Assembly (NCBI RefSeq): GCF_024166365.1
Contig: NC_064846.1
Coordinates: forward strand, 24,015,866 to 24,079,865
Source of the DNA: Elephas maximus indicus
Lineage: Eukaryota > Chordata > Mammalia > Proboscidea > Elephantidae
Direction: 5' to 3'
DNA: 64,000 bases
Every line of letters starts with the position of its first letter. The first letter of the stretch is position 1. Below the pieces are notes generated by a model that did not search any database, was not told the origin of the DNA, and saw nothing but the letters and a program-made list of their open reading frames with translations. The position numbers were made by a program, and so were the translations under genes. Positions 25,359-39,209 of the stretch are shown here, piece by piece.

Positions 25359-25487
25359 ACCTTCCCCTGATGCCAACGCCCTGCATTTGGACTTGCAGCC
25401 TACTGGACTGTGAAAGAATAAACTTCTGTTTGTTGAAGCCATCCATTTGTGGTATTTCTGTTATAGCAGTATTAGGTAACTAAGACA
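25359..25487 (+). mobile_element. Truncated second LTR of the same family
   Basis: About 128 bp repeat the 3' end of the preceding LTR: GACTTGCAGCCTACTGG, GAATAAACTTCTGTTTGTTG and GGTAACTAAGACA. Confidence 0.75.
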
Positions 25488-25679
25488 TACCCCAACTTTG
25501 TTCATTTTCATAATTGTTTTGGTTTATTCTGGGTCCTGCGCATTTCCATATAAATTTGAGAATCATTTGTCAATTTCGTAAAAAAAAAAAAGCTTGCTGG
25601 GATTATGATGGGGATTGCATTGAATTTATAGATACGTTTCAGAAGAATTGCCATTTTAACAATATTTAGTCTTCTGATC

Positions 25680-26058
25680 CATGGACAATGAATAAGGAAG
25701 ACCAAAGAGGGATTGACACTTTTGAATTATGGTGTTGGCGAAGAATATGAATATACCATGGACTGCCAAAGGAATGAACAAATCTGTCATGGAAGTAGTA
25801 CAATCAGAATGCTCCTTAGAGGCGAGGACATATTATCAGGAGGAATCGGTCTCTAGAGCATGATATCATGCTTGGTAAAGTGAGGGTGAAAAAGAGGAAG
25901 ACCATCAATGAGATGGATTGACATGGTGGGCGTGACGATGAGCTCAAGCATAACAACGATCATGAAGATGGTGCAGGACAGGGCAGTGTTCCGTTCTGTT
26001 GTACACAGGGTCACTATGAGTTGGAACTGACTTAACGGCACCTAACAACAACAACAAT
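25680..26058 (+). mobile_element. RTE 3' fragment inside the L1
   Basis: TGGACAATGAATAAGGAAGA to the tail CACCTAACAACAACAACAA. It separates two L1 pieces that join at GTCTTCTGATCCATG/TTCATGAACATG. Confidence 0.88.
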
Positions 26059-26283
26059 TCATGAACATGAAATGTCCCTCCATTTATTTAAATAAAAAAA
26101 AAAATCTCTGAGCAATGTTTTGTAGTGTTCAGTGTACATGCCTTGTACATCTTTTGCTAAAATTTATCCCTAAGTATTCTATTATTTTTGATGCTCTTGT
26201 AAATAGAATTGTGTTCTTAATTTCATTCTTGGATTTTTCAATCCTACTATATGCAAATACAATTACTGTTTGCACATTCATCT

Positions 26284-26491
26284 TAAAAGGAGCTTTGGTG
26301 GCACAATGATTAAGTGTTCAGCTGCTATCCGAAAGGTCGGCAGTTCGAACCCACCAGTGGCTTTTTGGGGGAAAAGACTTGGCCATTTGTTTCCATAAAG
26401 ATTACAGCCTAGGAAAGCCTATGGGGCAGTTCTATTATGTCCTATGGGTTGCTATGTGTTGAAATCGACTCAACAGTACACAGTAACATTT
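26284..26491 (+). mobile_element. AfroSINE (long form) inside the L1
   Basis: AAGGAGCTTTGGTGGCACAA through ATCGACTCAACAGTACACAG, with the internal CATAAAGATTACAGC segment. Confidence 0.9.
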
Positions 26492-27098
26492 TGATCTTAT
26501 AGCCTGCTACCTTTTGTTGAACTCATTTATCAGTTTTAGTATTTTTTAGTGTGGGAGGCATTCCTTAGGATTTCCTACATTCAGGATCATGTTGATTGCA
26601 AGCAAAGTTTTAATTCTTCCTTTTCATTGTGAATTCTTTTTGGAAATTTCCTTCTGTTCCTAGTTTGTTGAGAGTTTTTATCATTAATGGGTGTTAGATT
26701 TTTTCCCAATGCTTTTTCTACATCACATCTATGATTGTGTGTTTTTTGGTCCTTTATAGTGTATTACATTAGTTGATTTTCATATGTTGCACTGACCTCA
26801 CATTCCTGGGATAAATCTGGTATAGTCTTTTTAATATAGTGTTGGATTTGGTTTACTAGTATTTTGTTGAGGATTTTTGTCTTTATATTCATGAAGGATA
26901 TCGATCTGTGGTTTTCTTTTCTTGGGATATGTTTCTCTGGCTTTGGTGTCAGGATAATACTGGCCTCATAGGATGAGTTGGGAAGTATTCCCTCTTCTTC
27001 TATTTTCTGAAAGAGTTTATGAAGGATTAAATATTTGATATAATTAATTGATGAAGCCATCTTGGCCTGATTGTGTTTTGATAGGATTTGTATATTTA

Positions 27099-27264
27099 TC
27101 GGAAACCCTGGTGGTATAGTGGCTAAGAGCTATGGCTGCTTACCAAAAGGTCGGCAGTTTGAATCCACTGGCGCTCTTTGTAAACCCTATGGGGCAGTTC
27201 TACTCCATTCTATAGGGTAGCTATGAGTCGGAATCGAATTGACGGCAATGGGTTTGGTTTTTTT
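27099..27264 (+). mobile_element. AfroSINE (short form)
   Basis: CGGAAACCCTGGTGGTATAG through CGGCAATGGGTTTGG, then a T run. Confidence 0.94.
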
Positions 27265-27598
27265 TTTTTTGGTACTTTTATCAGTATTGGTAATAAAATA
27301 AGGAAAACAGCCATTGTTTCATCTTAAAGGAAGTTTTTATATGGAGATTTTAAATATAATGTGATTTAAAAATAAACAACAAAAATTTATTCTCTCACAG
27401 TTCTGGAAACCAAAAGTCTAAAATCAGTGTTAGAGGCTCTAGGAGAAAGTTCATTCTTAGCCTTTTCCAGTTTTTGGTGGCTGCTGGTATTCCTTGACTC
27501 GTGGCCACATCACTCTAATCTCTGCCACCATTTTTGTACCACCTCCTCCTCTGTGTGTCTGTTTCAAATCTCCCTGTGCCTCGCCCTAATACGGACAC
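27265..27598. other. Unassigned stretch
   Basis: AT-rich, with TTCTCTCACAGTTCTGGAAA text of the kind seen in old LTRs. Not named. Confidence 0.3.
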
Positions 27599-27866
27599 AT
27601 ATGATGGTGAGACTACATCTTACACACTTTGGACATGTTGTCAGGAGGGATCAGTCCCTGGAGAAGGACATCATGCTTGGTGAAGTACAGGGTCAGCGGA
27701 AAAGAGGAAGACCCTCAATGAGGTGGATTGACACAGTGGTTGCAACGATGGGCTCAAACATAACAATGATTGTGAGGATGGCGCAGGACTGGGCAGTGTT
27801 TCGTTCTGTTGTGCATAGGGTTGCTATGAGCCGGAAACGACTTGACGGCACCTAACAACAACAACA
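27599..27866 (+). mobile_element. RTE 3' fragment
   Basis: Short 5'-truncated copy: ATGGTGAGACTACATCTTAC to GGCACCTAACAACAACAACA. It explains the open frame at 27427-27855. Confidence 0.9.
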
Positions 27867-28254
27867 TGGCTGGATTTAGAATCCACCCAGATAATCCAGG
27901 GTAATATCCTCATCTCAATATCCTTAATTTACTCGTATTTCCTAAGTTAATTTTCCATATAAGATAACATTCATAGGTTCTAGAAAATTTATTTTTATTT
28001 TTTTTTAGATACAAGGATGTGGACATCTTAGTAGGTGCATTTTCCAGCTATCACAGGCCCCCTATTAATTACCTCTGGTACTTCATTTCCAACTGCTCTC
28101 CCTGTTACCACTCTTTTCCAGCTATGCTATTCTTTTTGCTTTTCCTTGAACACGCTAGTTACTCCGTCAGGGCTGTTGCCATTAAATGTTTTCTGTCTCT
28201 AGGTCATTCTCCAGATAATTACATTTACATTTTGCTCACATGCCACCTTTTTTT

Positions 28255-28480
28255 AATATATATAATTCATCTTATTTTATTTTTTGTTGAGAATATACAT
28301 AGCAAAACATACACCGATTCAACAGTTTCTACATGTACAATTCAGTCACAATGATTAGTCTTCGAGTTGTGTAACCATTTTCACCCTCCTTTTTTGAGTT
28401 GTTCATAGACTCACTGTCCCCTCAGGTTCTTGTCTAATCTTTCAAGTTGCTGTTGTCAATTTGATCTCATACAGATAAAT
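28255..28480 (-). mobile_element. L1 3' end fragment
   Basis: Antisense cues CAACAGTTTCTACATGTACA and GTGTAACCATTTTCACCCTC. Confidence 0.6.
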
Positions 28481-30112
28481 CTTAAAAGAACATAATGCTC
28501 AAAGATATGAACAGACACTTCACTAAAGAAGACATTCAGGTAGCTAAAAGATGCGTGAGGAAATGCTCACGATCATTAGCCATTAGGGAAATGGAAATCA
28601 AAACTACAATGAGATTTCATCTCACTCCAACAAGGCTGGTATTAATCCAAAAAACACAAAATAATAAATGTTGGAGAGGCTATGGAAAGATTGGAACACT
28701 TATACACTGCTGGTGGGAATGTCAAATGCTACAACTACTTTGGAAATCAATTTGGCGTTTCCTTAAAAAGCTAGAAATAGAACTACCATACGATCCAGCA
28801 ATCCCACTCCTTGGAATGTATCCTAGAGAAATAAGAGCCTTTACACGAACAGATATATGCACACCCATGTTCATTGCAGCACTGTTTACAATAGCAGAAA
28901 GGTGGAAGCAACCAAGGCGTCCATCAACGGACGAATGGATAGATAAATTATGGTATATTTGCACAATGGAATACTACGCGTCGATAAAGAACAGTGATGA
29001 ATCTGTGAAACATTTCATAACGTGGAGGAGCCTGGAAGGCATTATGCTGAGTGAAATTAGTCAGTTGCAAAAGGACAAATATTGTATAAGACCACTATTA
29101 TAAGATCTTGAGAAATAGTTTAAACTGAGAAGAACACATTCTTTTGTAGTTACGAGAGGGGGGAGGGAGGGAGGGTGGGAGAGGGGCATCCACTAATTAG
29201 ATAGTAGATAAGAACTACTTTAGGTGAAGGGAAAGACAGCATACAATACAGGGGAGGTCAGCACAATTGGACTAAACCAAAAGCAAAGAAGTTTCCTGAA
29301 TAAACTGAATGCTTCAAAGGCCAGTGTAGCAGGGGCAGGGGTCTGGGGACCACGGTTTCAGGGGACATCTAAGTCAATTGGCATAATAAAATCTATTAAG
29401 AAAACATTCTGCATTCCACTTTGGTGAGAGGCGTCTGGAGTCTTAAATGCTAGCAAGCAGCCATCTAATATGCATCAATTGGTCTCAACCCACCTGGATC
29501 AAAGGAGAATGAAGAACACCAAGGACACAAGGTGATTATGAGCCCAAGAGACAGAAAGGGCCACATGAACCAGAGACTACATCATCCTGAGACCAGAAGA
29601 ACTAGATGGTGCCTGGCTACAACCGGTGACTGCCCTGACAGGGAACACAACAGAGAACCCCTGAGGGAGCAGGACGGCAGTGGGATGCAGACCCCAAATT
29701 CTCATAAAAAGACCAGACTTAATGGTCAGACTGATACTAGAAGGACCCCGGTGGTCATGGCCCCCAGACCTTCTGTTGGCCCAGAACAGGAACCATTCCC
29801 AAAGCCAACTCTTCAGACAGGGATTGGATTGGATGATGTGTTGGAGAGGGATGCTGGTGAGGAGTGAGCTTCTTGGATCAGGTGGACACTTGAGACTATG
29901 TTGGCATCTCCTGCCTGGAGGGGAGATGAGAGGGCAGAGGGGTTTAGAAGCTGGGGAAATGGACACGAAAAGAGAGAGTGGAGGGAGGGAGCGGGTTGTC
30001 TCATTAGAGGGAGAGCAATTGGGAGTAGCAAGGTGTATATAAGTTTCTGTGTGAGAGACTGACTTGATTTGTAAACTTTCACTTAAACCACAGTAAAAAA
30101 CAAAAAACAAAA
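28481..30112 (+). mobile_element. 5'-truncated young L1 with open ORF2 C-terminus
   Basis: About 1.6 kb. A 202-codon open frame (28495-29103) is the ORF2 C-terminus, with [34 protein letters not shown] and [15 protein letters not shown] 3'UTR of about 1 kb follows, ending in an A-rich tail near 30,095. The undamaged frame suggests a fairly recent insertion. Confidence 0.9.
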
Positions 30113-30224
30113 AACCTAATGCTCCAAGTAGATATTCTTTACCAGGTAAGCTAAACAATTGTTTCATTTTAAGAAGACTTCAGGGGATATTTTTTCTTTA
30201 AGGTTTAAAGACTATCTCAGGGCA

Positions 30225-30597
30225 ATAGTTTCAGGGGTTCATCCAGCCTCCATGGCTCCAGAAAGTCCATGAGATTTTTGAAAGTCTGTTCTGCATTTTT
30301 TCCATTTTGATTAGGATTCTTCTATGGAATCTTTGATGAAAATGTTCAGTAATGGTAGCTTGGCACCATCTAGTTTTTCTAGTCTCATGGCAAAGGAGGC
30401 AGTTGTTCATGGACGCACTTAGCCTCATATTCCATTTCCTCTTCTTACCCCTGACTCTCCTTCTTCCTCTGTTGCTCCAGTGGAATAGAGACCAATTGTT
30501 GTGCCTTGAATGGCTGCTTGCAAGCTTTTAAGATCCCAGGCACTATGCAATGACTAGGAGGTGGAGTAGAAGCACTGAATACATTATTAGACCAACT
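30225..30597 (-). mobile_element. L1 3'UTR fragment (second type)
   Basis: Antisense text GGCAGTTGTTCATGGACGCA and GCTTGCAAGCTTTTAAGATC, seen in afrotherian/other L1 3'UTRs. Assignment moderate. Confidence 0.5.
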
Positions 30598-30609
30598 AAC
30601 TAGGATGTG

Positions 30610-30754
30610 AAGCCCTGGTGGTACAGTGGTTAAGAGCTCAGCTGCTAACCAAAAGGTCGAATCTACTAGCCACTCCTTGGAAACCCTATGGAGCAGTTCT
30701 AGGTTTGCTATGAGTCAAGATTAACTCAATTGCAAAAGGTTTGGTTTGGTTTTT
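30610..30754 (+). mobile_element. AfroSINE (short, internally deleted)
   Basis: Missing about 10 bp at the GGCAGTTC box B region and part of the core. Duplication AACTAGGATGTG (30,598-30,609) and AACTAGAATGTG (30,755-30,766). Confidence 0.92.
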
Positions 30755-30771
30755 AACTAGAATGTGCTTTT

Positions 30772-31850
30772 GTTGTTAGGTGCAGTTGAGTTGGTTCCGA
30801 CTCATAGTGACCCTATGTACAGCAACAAAACACTGCCCAGTTCTATGCCATCCCTATAATCATTGCTATGCTTGAGCCCATTGTTGCAGCCACTGTGTCA
30901 GTCTACCTCGCTGAGGGTCTTTCTCTTTGTCACTGACCTCCATTTGATGTCCTTCTCCAGGGACTGGTCCCTCCTGATAACATGTCCAAAGTATGTGAGA
31001 CGAAGTCTCACCATCCTTGCTTCTAAGGAACATTCTAACTGTACTTCTTCCAAGATAGATTTGTTAATTCTTCTGGCAGTCCATGATATATTCAATATTC
31101 TTTGCCAACACCATAATTCAAAGGTGTCAATTCTTCTTCAGACTTCCATCTTCATAGTCCAGCTTTTGCATGAGGCGACTGACAATACCATGGCGTGGGT
31201 CAGGTGCACCTTAGTCCTCAAAGTGACATCTTTGCTTTTAACACTTTAAAGAGGTCTTTTGCAGGAGATTTGCCCAATGCAATATGTCATTTGATTTCTT
31301 GACTGCTGCTTTCATGGATGTTGATCGTGGATCCAAGTAAAATGAAATCCTTGACACCTTCAATCTTTTCTCCCTTTTATCATGATGCTGAGGAGCCTTG
31401 GTAGCTCAGCAGTTAAGTGCTCAGCTGCTAACCGAAAGGTTGGTGGTTTGAACCCATTAGCCCTTATGCAGGTGGAAGATGTGGCAGTTTGTTTCTGTAA
31501 AGATTTACAGCCTTAGAAACCCAATGGGACAGTTCTAATCTGTCCTATAGGGCCTCTATTAATCGGAATTGGCTCAAAGGCAACGAGTTTGGTTTCAGGT
31601 TTTTATCACGATGTTGCTTATTGGTCCAAATGTGAGGATTCTTATTTTCTTTATGTTGAGGTGTAATCCATACTGAAGGCTGTAGTCTTTGATCTTCATT
31701 AGTAAGTACTTCGAATCCTCTTAGCTTTCAGCAAGCAAGGTTGTGTCATCTGCATATCACAGGTTGTTAATGAGTCTTCCTCCACTTCTGATGCCATGTT
31801 CTTCTTCATATAGACCAGCTCCTCAGATTATTTGCTGAGGTGTAGATGCC
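30772..31850 (-). mobile_element. RTE 3' half, interrupted by an AfroSINE
   Basis: Antisense RTE from TTGTTAGGTGCAGTTGAGTT to GCTCCTCAGATTATTTGCTG. The two halves join at ATCATGATG/ATCACGATG around the SINE. Confidence 0.9.
31388..31600 (+). mobile_element. AfroSINE (long form) nested in the RTE
   Basis: Duplication TTTTATCATGATG (31,375-31,387) and TTTTATCACGATG (31,601-31,613), 12 of 13 identical. Confidence 0.95.
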
Positions 31851-32120
31851 ACCTTCTCAGTGAGGTCTTCCTGACCCACTCTATTTAAAATCACATTTCT
31901 TCCCCATTTCATTCCAATCCTTCTTTCTGCTGTAATATTCTTCATAGGACTTATTACCTGTGACAAAATATGCTTTACTCATTTATTTTCTTATTGTCTG
32001 TCTTTCCTCACTCAGATGTAAGCTCTGTGATGGCAGGGGTTTTGGTTTGTTTTGGTCTATGCTGTATCCCCAGCTGTTTGGAGCTTTGCCTGGTACATAG
32101 TAGATGTTCAACAAATATCT
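31851..32120. repeat. Old MIR/L2-like text
   Basis: GGTCTTCCTGACCCACTCTA, GTCTTTCCTCACTCAGATGT and CTGGTACATAGTAGATGTTC follow the order of an old LINE2-type 3' end on the reverse strand. Confidence 0.5.
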
Positions 32121-32354
32121 GATAAATGGATGAATGAGTCTTCCATATTTTTCCTGGAGGGATCTTTCTCAAATCTGTTTTCCAGCATTTTTCCTCTGCT
32201 TTAAAATTGTTTAGGAATTGATACTTTTTGCCTGTGAACTCAAGGATGGCCTCCTAAGCATGACTGCCAAATTCCATCTGACGCTATGCTGCTTTTCAGC
32301 CTCATATCTTACTACCTCTCTTGAAGCACCCTTAGCTGTACGCATACTTAGCTT

Positions 32355-32595
32355 CTTTTTGTTCTTAGCTTTTTTGTGTGGTTATATATAACAAAACATT
32401 TGTTATTTCAACCATATTTACACGTACTCTTCAGTGACATCAGTTACATTCACCATGTTGTCCAAAACATCACCACTATCCATTTCCAAGTTTTTTCATC
32501 ACCTTTAAGCAATAACTTCCCCCTTTCCCCTACCCACCCACTCCTGGTGACTGTGATTTTGAAGTATACATATAGTCACACCTCACCTGTCTGAA
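32355..32595 (-). mobile_element. L1 3' end fragment
   Basis: Antisense cues ACATTCACCATGTTGTCCAA and ACTATCCATTTCCAAGTTTT. Confidence 0.65.
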
Positions 32596-32599
32596 AATG

Positions 32600-33579
32600 A
32601 GCCTGTCACCTGTCTAAAACACAATGGAAAACCAAGATGAAAAACCTTCCAGCACTCAAACTAGGTGTCCCAATGCCCATGTATTTTACTCAATAGGAGA
32701 GCACTACTGGGTTCCACGGAGAGTCTATTTATTCTTATAGTACATACAGTACTAATAGGTTTGAATATCTGGGTTCTCATCTTATGGTAGATTGAAACTC
32801 ATAATTTAAAACAAAGTGGAGAGCTCTTCAAGGGAAGTCAATGACAAAGAAGTAATTCACATCAATCTGACACAGAGGGAAGAGGCATAAAAACTATAAG
32901 AAGATACAAGAATTCAAAAGGCGAAACAACCTGAGGCCATTTACTGTCGGACAGATAATCCTAAATCCCTCAATTGCCTCTGAAGGCATAGTGCTAACAA
33001 TAGATGTTTGCAATGGTAAACTGGGGACACCTAGAAAAGAATAAATTGCCATCAGTGATAAATTACCAGCTATTTGGAAAATCCAACTTTCCAGAATGAC
33101 TCATCTCCTGGGGTTTCCAGATAACTGGAGTTTTACTAGATTCTCATTGTATAGAGTGATGAATTGGCTGTGACTGGCTTGCATTGTAGTTGGCGTTTAT
33201 GTTGCCCCTTTCTTGATAATGTACGATCAGGATGGAGGGAGGGTCACAGGCTAACTGGAAGTAGGGAAGATCATAAACAGAATCTGGGGGAAGAAAATCC
33301 TAACAAAATATTCAGCTGTGATCCTGAAGCCTTTAAGACCTATGCTGTGCCCGTGACTTACAGTGACACTTCATAGCAACCCACTACTTCTGATTTGGAA
33401 AAGAGTTATTTCTCCCCTATAGAGACGTAATAAATATGCATAGAGCATGGGATGGCGGGCCTTGGGGTGCACTGGCTACAAAGGAAAGGCTATTTGGAGG
33501 AGGTCAGAGGGTCTGCTGGGTGATCCATTGCTTAACTCTTCAATGGTAATGTGAAAAATGTCATTTTTCTGTCATGCAG
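32600..33579. other. Intron 5, 3' end
   Basis: About 1 kb without recognised repeats, running into the exon 6 acceptor. Confidence 0.5.
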
Positions 33580-33694
33580 CAGAACTGGGAGACTTTCATG
33601 AAGAAACAGATAGGAAACATCTGGCACAAACCCGGTACTTACCAAACCAAGACTGTTTAGAGAGCAAGATCCTGCACTTTCATCAGAAACACAT
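33580..33694 (+). CDS. FRMD7: FRMD7 coding exon 6
   Basis: 115 nt encoding [20 protein letters not shown] followed by [17 protein letters not shown] (residues 128-166, F2 lobe). Acceptor GTCATGCAG, donor GTAAGT. A Ser codon split as T|CA joins it to exon 5, which confirms the pairing across the long intron. Confidence 0.95.
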
Positions 33695-33726
33695 GTAAGT
33701 ACTTTAATTGGCACCTGATTCCACCA

Positions 33727-34067
33727 GTTGTTGCTGTTGCTGTTAGCTACAATCAAGTTGGCCCCTAACTCCTGGCAACCCCATGCACAATGAAATGAAA
33801 TGCTGCCTAGTCCTGCACCACCCCCCATGATCAGTTGTGAATTGGACTTTTGTGATCCATAGGGTTTTCATTTGCTGATTTTCAGACGTAAATAGCCAGG
33901 CCTTTCTACCTGGTCCATGTTTGTCTGGAAGCTCTGCTGAAACTTTGTTCAGCATTGTAGCACCACAAAACCACAGACGGAAGGGTGGTGGCTACATATG
34001 AGGTTCATTGGCTAAGAATTGAACCTGGATCTCCACACGGAAGGTAAGAATTCTAGGGAGCACTAAC
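33727..34067 (-). mobile_element. tRNA-Gly-headed SINE with RTE-like body
   Basis: Tail TTGTTGCTGTTGCTGTTAGC, body ATAGCCAGGCCTTTCTACCT and a worn head at about 34,020-34,067 (GAACCTGGATCTCCACACGG). It fills most of FRMD7 intron 6, which is only 515 bp. Confidence 0.75.
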
Positions 34068-34192
34068 GCTGAGGACATACTCTTCAAACCAAGCCTTTAA
34101 GTCTGAGAAGCTTCAGGCTCAAGAAAATGCTGAGCTCCATTGGAACTCTCAGGATAGAGGCGTCATTTTTGTTGGATTTATTAGGCTCATAA

Positions 34193-35190
<998 letters not shown>

Positions 35191-35194
35191 TTTT

Positions 35195-35290
35195 TATTAA
35201 AAAAGCTTTATTGATATACTTTGCATACCATAAAGTTCACCTCTTTTAATTGTATGTTTCAATGGTTTTTAGTATATTTACAGTTAGCAG
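35195..35290 (-). mobile_element. L1 3' end fragment
   Basis: AAAAAGCTTTATTGATATAC followed by a CATAAAGTTCACC block. Confidence 0.6.
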
Positions 35291-35660
35291 TCATGTATTC
35301 ATTCATCCTTTTATCAATATGTCTATTGTGCGTCCACTCTGTGCCAGGCACTAGAAATATAGAGATAAATAAAAATGTTCACTGATTTTATGGAGCTTGC
35401 ATTCTAACAGGGGAAGATAGACAATTAAACAAGTAATTACAAATAATCGTAATGTGCTTTATGCTAGAGGAGGAAGTATCTAGTACTATGGAAACGCATG
35501 TGAGAAGGGCTTAATATTTAAGCTAAGACCTGAGGAATTAAGCAGGAGTTATCCAAGCCAAGGGGATGGTGTTGGATGGTGGAAGAGAGTGTTCCAGAGA
35601 AAAGGCACAAAGATTAAGAAACCCTAGGATGGATGAAGTATGACATAGTCAAGAAACTAA
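35291..35660 (+). repeat. Old interspersed repeat (same family as 18,560)
   Basis: CTGTGCCAGGCACTAGAAAT, GGAGCTTGCATTCTAACAGG and AGCTAAGACCTGAGGAATTA. Confidence 0.5.
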
Positions 35661-36483
35661 CATTAAGCATGAGACATGGCTTCTGTTACCAGGATGCTCA
35701 CAATTTATTTGGAGAGACCGGAGAAATTGTGAATAGTACTGAACAGTAAGTAAACAGGAGCTAATCTCATATTTACTTAGAGTTGTATGACAAGTCTACA
35801 CAATAAACTAATGAATGTGGTTACCTGTGGGGAATAGGTAGACAGGGACAGAGGTAGGAGTGACAGTGGTGGGAGTGAGACTTCTCAATATATCTTTTTA
35901 TAAACCTTTGATTTTTGGATCATGTGAGTGGATTACCTTTTCAATAAACAACAAAACTTTAGTTATTTGGCCAGAGCAGGAGAACCAAGGGAGTTTAGGG
36001 GAGTTAGAAATGACGGTAGGCTCCAGTGATTAGAATATCTTAGGGGAGGTGCTACCAGAGTGGGCAAAAAGACTTGACTATGCAGAAGGCATTCTGGGTA
36101 AGGAGAATGAGAAGACCTACAGGAGGGAAAGTGTAAAGTTGGATGGAAGGGTGTTTTTCCGGGAGCAGTGGGAGAAACGTTTGTATACTCAGTATAGAAG
36201 GGACAGGGTTATAGAGGGTTTGGGAAAGACAGCCCAAAGAGTTTAGACTTGATGATACAGGGAGTGGGGAGCTATTGAAGATGTTTGAGTAAATGGAGTG
36301 GCATGATATATAGGACTTTTTTTTAGCAGTTGAATCTGGAAATCTGGGAAGGGGGTGAGATTAGAGAATCTATTGCAGTAGTCTTTTCCTTCTGTGATCT
36401 CCCTGCCCTGGGTAGAAACCTTTCTCAGGCATACCCTTCTTGCTTGCAATGCAGAGCAGCCTTGCGTCCCACCTGGAATGCCT
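35661..36483. other. Unassigned stretch in intron 7
   Basis: The part 36,230-36,400 (GAGCTATTGAAGATGTTTGA) may be another piece of the old repeat family. Otherwise nothing recognised. Confidence 0.35.
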
Positions 36484-36496
36484 TCTTTGGCCATAG

Positions 36497-37110
36497 ATAG
36501 GTAGATAGCTGTCATCGAGTCAACTCCAACTCATGGAGACCTTATGTACAACAAAATGAAACATTGCTGTGTCCTGTGTCATTCTCACAATGACCAGCAT
36601 ATTCAAGACAATTGTTACAGTTATTGTGCCAATTCATCTCACAGAGGGTCTCCCCCACTTTTGCTGGCCCTCTACTTCACCAAACATGATGCCCCCTCCA
36701 GCAATTTATCCTTTCTGATGATGAGTTTAAAGCAAGCAAGTCAGACAATATTCTGTCACAATCCATACATTTTTCACTGGCTGACTAATTATTGGAAGGG
36801 AGCCCTGGTAGTGCGGTGGTTAAGAGCTCAGTAGCTAACCAAGATGTCAACAGTTTGAATCTACCAGCCGCTCCTTGGAAACCCTATGGGGTAGTTCTAC
36901 TCTGTCCTATAGAGTTGCTATGAGTCGGAATTGACTTGACGGCCACGGGTTTTGGAATTTCTGGAAGTAAATTGCCAGGCTTTTCTTCCTAGTCCATCTT
37001 AGTCTGGAAGTGCTGCTGAAACTTGTGAATCATTGGGTGACCCTACTGGTATTTAAAATACCGATGGCATAGCTTCCAGCATCATAGCAACACTCAAGCC
37101 ACCACAGTGG
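36497..37110 (-). mobile_element. Internally deleted RTE derivative with nested AfroSINE
   Basis: The left part is RTE 3' end text (GTCATCGAGTCAACTCCAAC, CATGATGCCCCCTCC). The right part is RTE 5' end text (TAGCTTCCAGCATCATAGCA). The EN and RT core is missing. A perfect 13-bp duplication TCTTTGGCCATAG lies at 36,484-36,496 and 37,111-37,123. Removing the nested SINE leaves about 455 bp. Confidence 0.85.
36798..36955 (+). mobile_element. AfroSINE nested in the deleted RTE
   Basis: GGAGCCCTGGTAGTGCGGTG through GACGGCCACGGGTTTTGG. It inserted near the deletion junction. Confidence 0.92.
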
Positions 37111-37276
37111 TCTTTGGCCATAGCTTCTACCTAGTGTGTGACAGGATCAGCCTGCCCATGAGATAGGTCACGGATGGTCCCATTCATGAAGTGCATTTTC
37201 TATCACGTTTGTACTGTCTTGTCAGACCAGCTTTTGCTGACATTCATCCTGAAATCTGCTTTGTGTTTCATTATAG

Positions 37277-38263
<987 letters not shown>

Positions 38264-39209
38264 TTGTTAGGTGCCGTTGAGTCAGTTCTGACTCATAGCT
38301 ACCTTATGCACAACAGAATGAAACATAGCCCGGCCCTGTGCCATCCTAAAAATTGTTGTTATGCTTGAGCCCATTGTTGCAGCCACTGTGTCAATCCATC
38401 TTGCTGAGGGTCTTCCTCTTTTTTTCTGACCCTCTACCAAGCATGATGTCCTTCCCCAGGGACTAATCCCTCCTGACAACATGTACAAAGTATGTGAGAT
38501 GCAGTCTCGCCATCCTTGCTTCCAAGGAGCATTCCGGTTGTTAACTTCTTCCAACACAGATTTGTTCGCTCTTTTGGCAGTCCATGGTATATTCAATATC
38601 CTTCACCAACACCACAATTCAAAGGCGTCAATTCTTCTTCAGTCTTTCTTATTCATTGTCCAGCTTTCCCGTTGCATATAAGGTGATTGAAAACATCCTG
38701 GCTTGGGTCAGGCACATCTTAGTCCTCAGGGTGACATCCTAGGTTTTTAACAGTGTAAAGAGATCTCTTGCAGCCGATTTGCCTAATGCAATGTGTCTTT
38801 TGATTTCTTGACTGCTACTTCCATGGGTGTTGATTGTGGATCCAAGTAAAATGAAATCCTTGACAACCTCAGTCTTTTCTCCATTTATCATGGTGTTGCT
38901 TATTGGTCCAGTTGTGGGGATTTTTGTTTTCTTTATGTTGAGGCGCAATCCATACTGAAGGCTGTGGTCTTTGATCTTCATCAGTAAGTGCTTCAAGTTC
39001 TCTTCACTTTCAGCAAGCAAAGTTGTATCATCTGCATAACGCAGGTTGTTAATGAGTCTTCTTCCACTCCTGATGCCCCATTCTTCTTCATAGAGTCCAG
39101 CTTCTCAGATTATTTGCTCAGCATACAGATTGAATAGGTATGGTGAAAGAATACAACCCTGATCCACACCTTTCCTGACTTTAAACCATGTAGTATCCCC
39201 TTGTTATGT

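Larger units (their letters stand above)
23245..27098 (-). mobile_element. Old L1, split into several pieces by later insertions
   Basis: Antisense L1 3' region and ORF2 run right to left through 23,245-24,839, 25,488-25,679, 26,059-26,283 and 26,492-27,098. In the last piece the - frame reads [20 protein letters not shown], an L1 ORF2 reverse-transcriptase motif. A MITE, a MaLR LTR pair, an RTE fragment and an AfroSINE interrupt it. Confidence 0.85.

Noticed and set aside
29577-30167. 196-codon open frame on the - strand
   Set aside because: Antisense of the 3'UTR of the L1 at 28.5-30.1 kb.
30863-31249. 128-codon open frame on the + strand
   Set aside because: Antisense of an RTE 3' end.
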